In this document: positions 6,116-14,900 of the stretch, piece after piece
Layout of the letters: each line of letters opens with the position of its first letter
Numbering within the stretch: the first letter of the stretch is position 1
Virus record (IMG/VR): IMGVR_UViG_3300034073_004976
Coordinates: 1 to 38,323 of that record
DNA: 38,323 nt
From: a virus
Reading direction: 5' to 3' (one strand)
Position numbers and translations under genes: made by a program
The notes under the pieces: generated by a model
Database searches by the model: none
Seen by the model: the letters and a program-made list of their open reading frames with translations, nothing else
What the model was told of the DNA's origin: nothing

Positions 6116-7945
6116 TTATGTGGGCGACGGAGTTATTGTCGGTGTGACGCTTGGCGATTGAGCGTTGGGCGACGGACTTATTGTCGGTGTGACGCTTGGC
6201 GATTGAGCGTTGGGCGACGGACTTATTGTCGGTGTGACGCTTGGCGATTGAGCGTTGGGCGACGGAGTTATTGTTGGGGTGGGAGTTACTGTAGGACTCA
6301 CTACTGGAATATCCTCGTCCAAATTAACTATTGTTGAAGAAACTCGTCCTGATTCATTTAGTGTGATTCTTATTGAAGATTTTGCATTATTTTGTTTGTT
6401 TGAATCAATACATCTGCCTATATTAAAATTTTGAGGTAGTGGGCTAAGGGGTGTGCTGTATCCCACCTGCGATGATGTTTGAGCTTGTAGAATAAAGCTT
6501 GATGTGTTTGGGCTATTATCAGCAGGTACGTACCCTAAGTCTAACATAATGCCGATAGTTACAGGTGTTATTTGTGCTGTAGAAATCGCCACGCCAGCAA
6601 AGCTACCGTAGCTCATAATATCTTGTGGTAGTGGTGGGTGAAGTAGAGTGTGTCTACTGAGCGGATTTCTTTCATAGGCCCAGTGAGATATTCTATTAAT
6701 TTCGTCAAATTCATTCTGCCACATTAATGGCATATTTTTTCTTTTTGCTTGAAATTTGAATAATTTATTATATTCGTCTTGGGCTTTAACATAAAAATTT
6801 CCACGAAATGTGCCCTTAAGCTGATATCTCCCAGCTAGTTGTCCATGATTTGTTATAATTGGGCGTTTTTTCAATTTAGAAATAGCATAATCGCTCCAAA
6901 ACGGCCCAAAACCTAAGGCATGCCCTAGTTCATGCACAAAAACAGATTTCCATGTGTTATCGTTTGTGGTGCTGATAACGTCTGGATGAGTATTAATTAT
7001 TAGAGCAAAGGATATTGAGTTAGCTTGTGGAGACATATCTTCGCCTATAGACACAGCATCTGTCACATAGCATTGTGCCAAAACAGAGGAGCCGTTTTCT
7101 GGAGGCTGTTGAATTATTTCAAGATTGCTAAGAAATATTCCTTTAAAGCTATCATATATTTTATTAATTTGTATCGCAATCGTTTCGTCCATTTTAATGT
7201 GTTTTTCCCACTCTTCTGCAGCAAAGGTTAGCAGCGACTTTAGACTATCCGGTATATTACTGTTGTGCTCCCAAGAAGTTTTATCAAATAAGATATTTTT
7301 TAAGTCTGGTAGTAAAACTATAGGTCTGGTTACGTTGCTGGTTGGGCTAATTGATCCGTCGGCATTTTCAGCTAGTACCCTAAATATATAGCTGTTATTT
7401 GTGTCAAGATTATCAAATATGTATCTTGTTGGACGTAAAAGAACAGAGGTATATGGTACGGGCTTAGAGAACCAAATGTCTCCACCATTATATGAATATT
7501 GTATATGGTGTCTAACTATGTTAGACCCACCGTTATTTTCGGATAAAGTCCAATCTATTTGTATAGTATTGTTGTTTAAAAGAATCGCCGTAACATTTTG
7601 TGGTGGGGTTGGGGCGGATCTTGCGTCCAGAACGAGCACGTTGGATACGGTAGGAGTATCGTATGGTAGATTTCCATTTTTTGATGTTACTAGAACAGCC
7701 CTCAAATAAATAACAGAACCGAGCGGTATTCTAACAGATTGTTGTCCCGAGTAATACGAGACAGTTATTTTTTGTGTATTTCCAGAAAAATTACTATTAT
7801 AACTATATTCTAAATAAATTTGTTCCGGTTTTTCTGTATTATTTCTATTCCTAGGATCTACGTACAGTTGATGTTGCCATCTGACAACAAAAAAACCTTC
7901 TGATGTTTCTTCTTGTAAAAATATAGTAATTGGATTAATAGCCAT
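6116..7945 (-). CDS. Fibronectin III-metzincin (M8-like) secreted or virion protease
   Basis: The 609-aa protein has two N-terminal beta domains. Residues 112-210 are a clear fibronectin type III domain; residues 1-110 look like a divergent one. From about 215 to 475 there is a metzincin: HELGHALGFG with zinc ligands His338 and His342 and catalytic Glu339, a third His candidate in ISHWAYE (His421) about 80 residues later, and a Met-turn DIMSYG (Met444). The long gap before the third ligand fits leishmanolysin-like M8 peptidases. The last 60 residues are Pro/Ser/Thr repeats (SPSPNAQSPSVTPTI, 15-aa unit). It could be a tail-associated protease that cuts host surface protein. There is no signal peptide and the ribosome binding site is weak. 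Confidence 0.82.
   Translation of the reverse strand: MAINPITIFLQEETSEGFFVVRWQHQLYVDPRNRNNTEKPEQIYLEYSYNSNFSGNTQKITVSYYSGQQSVRIPLGSVIYLRAVLVTSKNGNLPYDTPTVSNVLVLDARSAPTPPQNVTAILLNNNTIQIDWTLSENNGGSNIVRHHIQYSYNGGDIWFSKPVPYTSVLLRPTRYIFDNLDTNNSYIFRVLAENADGSISPTSNVTRPIVLLPDLKNILFDKTSWEHNSNIPDSLKSLLTFAAEEWEKHIKMDETIAIQINKIYDSFKGIFLSNLEIIQQPPENGSSVLAQCYVTDAVSIGEDMSPQANSISFALIINTHPDVISTTNDNTWKSVFVHELGHALGFGPFWSDYAISKLKKRPIITNHGQLAGRYQLKGTFRGNFYVKAQDEYNKLFKFQAKRKNMPLMWQNEFDEINRISHWAYERNPLSRHTLLHPPLPQDIMSYGSFAGVAISTAQITPVTIGIMLDLGYVPADNSPNTSSFILQAQTSSQVGYSTPLSPLPQNFNIGRCIDSNKQNNAKSSIRITLNESGRVSSTIVNLDEDIPVVSPTVTPTPTITPSPNAQSPSVTPTISPSPNAQSPSVTPTISPSPNAQSPSVTPTITPSPT
6136..6270. repeat. Three 45-bp tandem repeats in the metzincin gene tail
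   Basis: Three head-to-tail copies of a 45-base unit run from 6136 to 6270. The first two are identical and the third differs at one base. Each encodes 15 residues of Pro/Ser/Thr-rich linker on the minus strand. Such near-identical units are prone to gain and loss by slippage, so linker length may vary between related genomes. Confidence 0.9.
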
Positions 7946-7984
7946 TATATTTAATTTTTCTATTATGTTTTTATGGGTTCGCTA

Positions 7985-8206
7985 CTATGCAACATCACCA
8001 CCATCAGCACCGCCGCCACCATGATAATAACTCGGATCATCAAAACGATTGTCATATTTATTTTGAATATTTTCTATAGTTAAATTATTAGAGTAATATC
8101 CAAACCTGAGTAATTTACTACTAAAGCCGGTAGGCAACGTTGAACAAATAGTATATTCAACATTTATTGGCTTATCAGAGTTTAGACGCATAATATCATT
8201 GGCCAT
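7985..8206 (-). CDS. Small structural-region protein with Gly-rich tail
   Basis: The 73-aa protein starts MANDIMRLNSDKPINVEYT, is probably beta-rich, and ends in a glycine/aspartate-rich tail (YYHGGGGADGGDVA). A strong GAAGGAG lies 7 bases before the ATG. It sits between the BspA-like and metzincin genes in the tail-fibre region. Glycine-rich ends are common on phage tail adhesins and collar proteins, but no family is recognised. Confidence 0.65.
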   Translation of the reverse strand: MANDIMRLNSDKPINVEYTICSTLPTGFSSKLLRFGYYSNNLTIENIQNKYDNRFDDPSYYHGGGGADGGDVA

Positions 8207-8230
8207 AATAATTCTCCTTCGGTATACTAG

Positions 8231-8244
8231 TATAATACACCAAA
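8231..8244 (-). promoter_or_regulatory. TTGGTGTA element with TATACT box
   Basis: In the 48-base gap, the minus strand reads TTTGGTGTATTATACTAG, and the adjacent 12-base palindrome TATACTAGTATA spans 8223-8234. The TTGGTGT core recurs before the genes at 11879 and 17583. The TATACT could be a -10 box. This is a pattern only; no transcription evidence. Confidence 0.3.
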
Positions 8245-8254
8245 TTTATAGATA

Positions 8255-9337
8255 CTATAATTGTCCACCATCAGTAATATTCCAATTATAGGTAGTACTT
8301 AATACATTTCTGGCTGACGCTGCGGCAGACGAATATTTATTTGTTCCAACTCCCCAAATCACATCATTAGAAGGAGATAATAGTTGAGACCAAGCAATAA
8401 GGGCTGCGTCGTAGTTTGATGTTCCCCAAGTGTCGCTGAAAAACATCGACTCCATAGTAGTGACCTTGCGAATGTCCCAGCTGGAAATGTCTTGAGTAAA
8501 GGCAGTTGCTCCGCTAAAAGTAAGCAACAAGGTAGTAACGCTTGCTGTGTTCCAAGAGCTAATCGGTTGGTTGAACGAGGACGCATTCTGGAACATGCCT
8601 CTCATATTAATCACCTTAGATGTATTCCAAGAACCGATTGGCTGGTTGAAGGCACTGCAACCGGCAAACGTACCATTCATGTTTGTTACGGCCGATGTAT
8701 TCCAAGAACCGATAGGTTGATTGAAAGAGTATGAGTTGAAGAACATGAAGCCCATGTTTGTTACGGCTGATGTGTTCCAAGAACCGATGGGCTGGTTGAA
8801 AGAGTATGCGTTGAAGAACATGAAATCCATGTTTGTCACAGTGGAAGTATTCCACGAAACAATATTAACATCATTAAATTGTGAACAACCACTAAATGCT
8901 CCTTGAAGACTAGTAATGTTACTATTAGTTGGCAAGTTTGCTGGGCATTGAATAAGGTTTATGCAGTTTGCATATGCATTTAGGAGCGAGGTTAATCCAA
9001 CAGTTCCAAAACTTAAACACCTTACGAGTTTAGATCTATTGTTTGTTGTACTATTTGCGGTTCCGTAATTTAGCTGTGTCATCGTGCCACTAATTTGCAC
9101 AACATAAATTCCGGGAGTAGCATAAGTATGAGTCTTAAATCCAGTGGTGGTGTGCGACTCGCTTGAACCGTCGCCCCAGTCTATGACGCAGTTAACCGTT
9201 CCATTAAGAGGTACAGATATGGTATTGTTTATAGGCTCTTTTGAAGTATCGTAGACTAATACTAAATTAGTAGTATCGTAGTTAAACCTTATTTGCGAAC
9301 CTATTAAAAGACTATTATTTTTTACAAAAGTACTCAT
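8255..9337 (-). CDS. BspA/DUF285-repeat adhesin with PKD-like domain
   Basis: The 360-aa protein begins with a PKD-like beta domain (residues about 25-100, [13 protein letters not shown] and [15 protein letters not shown]). It continues with about six 25-residue DUF285/BspA-type repeats ([17 protein letters not shown]), and ends with the usual cap (WNITDGG). These leucine-poor repeats occur in bacterial surface adhesins and in phage and eukaryotic-virus proteins that bind surfaces. The start overlaps the previous stop as ATGA. A receptor-binding role at the tail tip is likely from context. Confidence 0.85.
   Translation of the reverse strand: MSTFVKNNSLLIGSQIRFNYDTTNLVLVYDTSKEPINNTISVPLNGTVNCVIDWGDGSSESHTTTGFKTHTYATPGIYVVQISGTMTQLNYGTANSTTNNRSKLVRCLSFGTVGLTSLLNAYANCINLIQCPANLPTNSNITSLQGAFSGCSQFNDVNIVSWNTSTVTNMDFMFFNAYSFNQPIGSWNTSAVTNMGFMFFNSYSFNQPIGSWNTSAVTNMNGTFAGCSAFNQPIGSWNTSKVINMRGMFQNASSFNQPISSWNTASVTTLLLTFSGATAFTQDISSWDIRKVTTMESMFFSDTWGTSNYDAALIAWSQLLSPSNDVIWGVGTNKYSSAAASARNVLSTTYNWNITDGGQL
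8547..8850. repeat. Four near-identical 72-75 bp units (DUF285 repeats)
   Basis: The phrase CCAAGA(A/G)C(C/T)(A/G)AT followed by GGTTG/GCTGG recurs at about 8550, 8622, 8697 and 8772 on the plus strand. It corresponds to SWNTS...SFNQPIG units on the minus strand. Spacing is 72-75 bases. The high DNA identity shows recent repeat expansion. Confidence 0.8.
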
Positions 9338-9840
9338 AGCTTACTTGCTACTATAAAACCCTGGTCAATTTGTTCTGGGGTTAAGCCTAAATATTGAGCT
9401 AAACTTTCTATAAGAGGATGATTTCTTTCTATGTACGGTGCGTATTCCCATTCTACTCGTGTTTTTGCTCTTAATTTTTCATTTACTATGGTATCGATAG
9501 CAGCTTCTACGCTAGTTAAACTGATATCATTTTCTATAAGCCACAACCTCACTTGTCGTGCGCTAATAGTTTCAGGAACACCAACAACGTTTTGTATAGG
9601 AACCCAAGTTCTTATAATATCAACAAAATTACCGTCAATATTAACCACTCTTTGTGAGGCATCTTCCGCAGTATTTTCTGGTTGTTCTGGAGTGTCACTT
9701 CTAACAGTTAGATAACCAGCATCTGCTAATACTGCCGGATCACTTATTGAGCCAGTAACTACTGTGCCATTTTTTAATTTCAAGACTGTGGGTATGCTTG
9801 ATGTTAGGTCTTGGTTGTTTGTATTATAGTACATTGTCAT
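9334..9840 (-). CDS. Phage tail protein with conserved [13 protein letters not shown] domain
   Basis: The 168-aa protein has a C-terminal module widely seen in phage tail proteins: [14 protein letters not shown], then [19 protein letters not shown] and [16 protein letters not shown]. The N-terminal 60 residues ([29 protein letters not shown]) resemble the adjacent 90-aa protein. It probably accompanies the tail fibre, as assembly factor or small structural part. It overlaps the next gene as ATGA and the previous by 17 bases. Confidence 0.7.
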   Translation of the reverse strand: MTMYYNTNNQDLTSSIPTVLKLKNGTVVTGSISDPAVLADAGYLTVRSDTPEQPENTAEDASQRVVNIDGNFVDIIRTWVPIQNVVGVPETISARQVRLWLIENDISLTSVEAAIDTIVNEKLRAKTRVEWEYAPYIERNHPLIESLAQYLGLTPEQIDQGFIVASKL

Positions 9841-10096
9841 CCTCTTTTGGTTTTTCTATCCATACTCTAGTAATATCAGCATAAGGTTTGTCTAATACTA
9901 TTGATCGTTTTGTTACGTCTTCTCTTTCGCAATTTTCGGGTATTTCACTATTGTCATTTCTAACAGTATAAAATCCATAATCAGATAAAATTTCTGCGTT
10001 ATTTTGATCAAAATTGATCATTAGTACACCATCAGGATTAAAGAAATTCTTGGGCACCCTGCGTAATAATGATTCGTTTTCTGTATAGTAAAACAT
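9824..10096 (-). CDS. Small tail protein, paralogue of the neighbouring N-terminus
   Basis: The 90-aa protein matches the N-terminal half of the next gene's product in layout: MFYYTENESLLRRVP against [33 protein letters not shown] against [18 protein letters not shown], and a closing ADITRVW against VDIIRTW. It lacks the C-terminal conserved module. AAGGAA precedes the ATG by 7 bases. It likely arose by duplication and has a linked structural role. Confidence 0.65.
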   Translation of the reverse strand: MFYYTENESLLRRVPKNFFNPDGVLMINFDQNNAEILSDYGFYTVRNDNSEIPENCEREDVTKRSIVLDKPYADITRVWIEKPKEDDNVL

Positions 10097-10106
10097 TTAT
10101 ATTTCC

Positions 10107-11879
10107 TTAGTTAGTTTTTTCGCCTATATAGTGGCCTTGAATAGTACCATTAATACTTCTTAACAAGACTAAGTATTTTCCAGCAACAAAATTTGGTGGG
10201 GGATTGTACCAATCATCAACAATACTCCAAATTACATTAATAGGGTTGGTAAACGTCAATTCTAATAACACATCAACACTCTTAGCACTAGGCCAATTTG
10301 ATCCTTCTATAAAATTAATGTTAGTAACTGTATTTTGCCAATTTGCAAAAACTTGAATCTGTCTATCTATAGCATACGATATACCAAAATTTACTGATGG
10401 GCCTGGTATTGTACCAATGGATGGAGCATATATCAGAGTAGGCGCACTTAGTCCATTATTTACAGTTAAACTACCATTTAATGTATTGTCTTCTGATGTT
10501 TGTTGATAAAAATTTCGGCCTTGAATCGTTCCAGTATTTAGTAGAGTACCGTCTGGATTTAAATATACCGTTTTATCTAAAAGATTATCTCCACCACTAC
10601 TGGTGCGCAAATAAATTCTAGCACTAGGATTTAAAGAAGTTGAGGATGCCTCATCAACAATCTCCATTCTTAAACCGCCAAGAATAGTCACGTTTTTGTT
10701 ATAATCTAAACTTTCTCCTCGTACAGCAAATATACCATCACCACTATTAGCTATTTCTGGTAAAACTTGTGTGCCTCGTGCTCTTCTAAAAATTAATCTA
10801 CTTGGTTCGATATCAGCGTTATAGAATTGATTAATTCTAAAATTGCCTATGGTTTCATCAGCTATTAGCCTAAGAGTATTATTATCTGTGCTATATGTTA
10901 AATACGAGCTAGGTTCCCAATTGTTTGTGTTAGAATTATATACTAATAAATGATCGTTTTGTAAACCGGCTAAATCTACATCATGATTATCATCTAAATG
11001 TCCATAACTAGTTGGTCTTACAAAAATGCGACCAGTATTTTGACTAACATATAATACTATAGCAGCGCTGATGCTATGTTTTGGTTCAACCTTTGTTAAT
11101 TTACCAGGAACTGTTGGATGAACATATAATATGTCACCTTCAACCCAAGCTGGTTCATCGGCCGCATATAAATTTTGATCGCCATTAACTGCTCCGTTGC
11201 CTCTGGTATCTAAATTTTCAACATGACCAAAATTAATAGCATAACCTTTTTGATTAATGTCAATATCTGTTAATACTAATCCCATAAAGCGTATTTCTCT
11301 TATAGTTCCATCAGCAGTGTACAAACTAGCTTCTATGAGAGAGTTATTATGAACATCACTGACATAAACTGCTTGACCAGCTCTAAGAATGGAACCAGTA
11401 TTATTGCGAATTCTAAAATAGTTATGTTCGCCAACATGAATTTTAGTCCCACCTTCTAGACCCAAATCCAATGTGCCTTGTGCTTCATCCCAACCTATTT
11501 CAGCAGTTTCTATTGTAGGGTCTGCTGTTATGTTAAAAGATATTTTATCAAATTCAGCATTGCCGCTGGTACTAATGGTTAAATTATCATTATCGTCATC
11601 ATAAACTATATTTATTCCGCTACCGGGTATTAAAAATCCGCTGGCGCCAACAACATCTTGAACATCTTCTGGCTGCAATATAACGTCTTGATTATTTTCT
11701 GATTGTAAATATGGTAAGCTATTCCAAGCAGTAACTCCATCGCCAATTTTTAATTTACCAGTATCTTTTTCATATCCTGGCTCTCCTAAGCGTAAAACTT
11801 CACCACCGGGTTGCGGCTCACTATTGGCCCATTCAGCAGCGGTACCTCTTCTAAATTTTATTACATCTTTACGCGTCAT
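10107..11879 (-). CDS. Tail fibre with Mtd-type N-terminal domain
   Basis: The 590-aa protein opens with the fold-defining phrase of the major-tropism-determinant N-terminal family: KFRRGTAAEWANSEP, then GEPGYEKDTGKLKIGDG. A linker follows with GSGINIVYDDDNDNLTIST, then a shaft domain at about 125-300 (NYFRIRNNTGSILRAGQAVY; GDILYVHPTVPGKLTKVEP). The remainder is beta-rich with an ending (GKYLVLLRSINGTIQGHYIG) typical of fibre tips. It is very likely a structural tail fibre. Its bases are less repetitive than those of the neighbouring adhesins, and it has no Pro/Thr linker. Confidence 0.85.
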   Translation of the reverse strand: MTRKDVIKFRRGTAAEWANSEPQPGGEVLRLGEPGYEKDTGKLKIGDGVTAWNSLPYLQSENNQDVILQPEDVQDVVGASGFLIPGSGINIVYDDDNDNLTISTSGNAEFDKISFNITADPTIETAEIGWDEAQGTLDLGLEGGTKIHVGEHNYFRIRNNTGSILRAGQAVYVSDVHNNSLIEASLYTADGTIREIRFMGLVLTDIDINQKGYAINFGHVENLDTRGNGAVNGDQNLYAADEPAWVEGDILYVHPTVPGKLTKVEPKHSISAAIVLYVSQNTGRIFVRPTSYGHLDDNHDVDLAGLQNDHLLVYNSNTNNWEPSSYLTYSTDNNTLRLIADETIGNFRINQFYNADIEPSRLIFRRARGTQVLPEIANSGDGIFAVRGESLDYNKNVTILGGLRMEIVDEASSTSLNPSARIYLRTSSGGDNLLDKTVYLNPDGTLLNTGTIQGRNFYQQTSEDNTLNGSLTVNNGLSAPTLIYAPSIGTIPGPSVNFGISYAIDRQIQVFANWQNTVTNINFIEGSNWPSAKSVDVLLELTFTNPINVIWSIVDDWYNPPPNFVAGKYLVLLRSINGTIQGHYIGEKTN

Positions 11880-11935
11880 AGTATTCTGTTGCCCTTTTAA
11901 ATAGATGGCTCATTTTAATATATTCGCTATTTAAG

Positions 11936-11949
11936 TAATACACCAATTA
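11936..11949 (-). promoter_or_regulatory. TTGGTG...TATATT promoter candidate
   Basis: The minus strand in the 67-base gap reads TAATTGGTGTATTA. TTGGTG is followed after 18 bases by TATATT, a plausible -35/-10 pair about 70 bases before the tail-fibre ATG. The TTGGTGT core is shared with two other gaps. Confidence 0.35.
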
Positions 11950-14900
11950 AATATCCCAACCCGCCTGTCTAAGATTAACTAATGCTTGCGCACCAGGAAT
12001 AGTTCTTGCGATTATCGTACCACGACTACTAGTACGCACTCTAATTTTTGTATTAGCAGTATAATTGTACTCGAACGCAGAACTTGCTGGCCTGGGTGTT
12101 GTGAAATAAGTAGAGAATAATGATTTATTTTGATCCCATTTGATTAACAGATTGTCCAAGTCACTGCCCGGTAAATACAAATCGCTCAGTAAAGCAGGGA
12201 GAATCCAATCGTCTGTTCCCAGAATACTAAAGTCTGCCGCATCCTTAAGACTACTAGCATTCCATCTAGATAATTTTGTTGTGTATCCGGTAAGCCTAAA
12301 CATATCTCGCATACTTATAACATTAGAAACATTCCAATTATTGATATCTGTTGTGAAAGCACCAGCATTATAAAACATGCTATTCATATTTGTAACTTGA
12401 GAAGTATCCCAATTGCTTATATTTCCTCTAAAGCTTACAGCCGACTCAAACATAGAACTCATGTTTGTAACTTTACCGGTATTCCAAGAATCTAGTGTAT
12501 CGCCGGTAAATGCCCGAGCGTCTTGAAACATCCTCGACATATTTGTAACATTGCTGGTATCCCACAGGGATAACGGAATATTAAATCTTACACATCCTCG
12601 AAACATGTTATTCATATCATTTATGCTCGATGTGTCCCAGCTCATAACATTAGGGTCATTGAAAGTAGTACATAATGGTAGTTGTATGTGTTCGGCCTTT
12701 GGAATATAATCTGGAACAGAATTGAGGAGTGGTAAAGAGTCTAAAGTTATTCTCTTAAGCGAACTTATCCAAGAAGATATTCCCGTAACACCGCCTGCTA
12801 CACTCGATGTGGGAGTAGAGGTAAAGCTATCAGCAATGACTACATCCGTAGTATTAGTATGATTAATTGGAGTAATTTTAATAGATCCAGTTTTATTCCT
12901 TGCAGTAACCACACTAGGTCTTCTGTCGGTAAAGTTAATAACTAGCCTATGTTTGCCATCAAAGAATACTGTTCCAACTACCCCATCCTGCTGAGTTCCG
13001 CCCTCTACTAAGTACCAGCTGGGCTCCGACGCGTCTATAGTAATCGTTATAGCCATCGTACTAGAATTAATTAGGGTAGAATAATTATGGCCATAATCTA
13101 TAATTAAGGGGCTTATTACTGAGTCAGGTGGTATTGGAGAAACACTAACGCTTGGACTAACAGTAGGACTGATGGTTTGTGTTGGTGTTGCTGTTGCGCT
13201 AACGCTAACGCTAACGCTTGGAGTGGGCGTCATGCTGTGTGTTGGCGTTAGTGTTGGAGTCATGGTTTGCGTTGGTGTTGGAGATCTCGATGGCAATGGT
13301 GTTGGTGTTACTGTTGCGCTCACGCTATTGGTTGGCGTTACTGTTCTTGTTACAGTCGGCGATACTGTTATACTTGGACTAACTGTTTGGCTAACCGTAA
13401 CCGTGGGTGTGGTCGTGGGTGTAGTAGTTGGACTATTAGTTATTGTTGGCGTGGGCGTAGGAGTTCTTGTACTAACGGGAGTTGGAGAAGGAGTTGGGGT
13501 GCATTGTGCTGCACACTTTAATGCAATGTAGTCTGTGCTTGTGGCGCCGGTTGATTCTCTAGTTAATCTAATAAAAGCATTAACATTTACATTACCATTC
13601 AGGAGGGCTAAAGATGTTAATCTAGCATTATTTGCCACATAAACGTGGCCGCCAGCAGGATAAAATGAAACATTGCTAGAATCACTACCAAATCTAAAAT
13701 AGTACTTTTCTTTAGAAATATTATTAGTACTAGACAAGTCATCTATATAACTATCTGGTAAATAATTTTTAATATCTACCATAATTGGTATATATTGTTT
13801 ACATCCATTTCCAGAAACTTCTATTTGACGATTAGAAGGAGCAACAAACTCTACATCTGTTACAAATTCCTTGGAATAGCATTTGTTGCATTTTAATAAA
13901 GACTCAGACCAAGCAATACCACAATTTGGTTGAGATGCTTTTGCTATATTGAAACGTAATATATTATAGATTTTACTAAAATCTTTAGTTTTTTCAGAAA
14001 CTGGTGGTAGATTAAAATTAGTGTTTTTATCATTGACAAATGTAAAGGTGGATGATATTGTATGAGTATCGCCATTTGCAATGAACACATTATCTTTATC
14101 GGATATATGAGCTGGCCAATTACTGTCGGTGGAATCAAAGAAATACGAATATGATGTATTTTTAGATAGTCCAGTTACCACAACATCAACCACAGCATGA
14201 TCACCCTCAAATTGAGACAAATCAATATTATTAGTCATAGATAATATTTTAGGGCATTTATTGTACTGTTCTTTAGCGTCATGGCATGAGTCGCACTGTA
14301 CAGTAAAGATATGATCAACTTTTTCTGGACATAAAGTTTGGATATTTTTAGCATTTCCCGAAGAATCAGATAAAACAGGCTGTGGAGCATCATGGGATTG
14401 GGTGGGATATGTCCAATAGGCGGCTAGTTCTGAATCATAAAATGCCGCCTTGTACCATTCGTTGTGAGATGGAATAAAATATTTTGCATCAAAATTTCTG
14501 TATATTTGGTTATCAAATATTATATTGCGTAAATCATATGCTCCGACTAGTAGTTTATCATTGATAGTAGCAGGATCGTATACTCTAATATTAACGTCAA
14601 AAGACCCGAAGTTATCTTCAGTACATCTGACATCGTTTATGCCTAGGTATAGTCGTCCAGAAATTTCTGGGTTATACCTACCGCCAGTACCTATTTCAAA
14701 AATAGTTCCATTATCTCCTATTTTTCCAACCAAAGCAGCCACTGGTATACTTACTGCTTGAGGAACATCAAAGCCACAAGTTGCGGAAGCGAGTTCTCCT
14801 AAATTAACACCCTCTGGTCCTGTCCATTGGTTTATATCAGTAACATCTGTAAACTTAATTGTCCCAGACGCTTGTATCTCAACAATAGAGTCGGGATGTA

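Noticed and set aside
6136-6270. CRISPR-like array
   Set aside because: Units are contiguous without spacers and encode a protein linker; no array with unique spacers is seen anywhere in the window.
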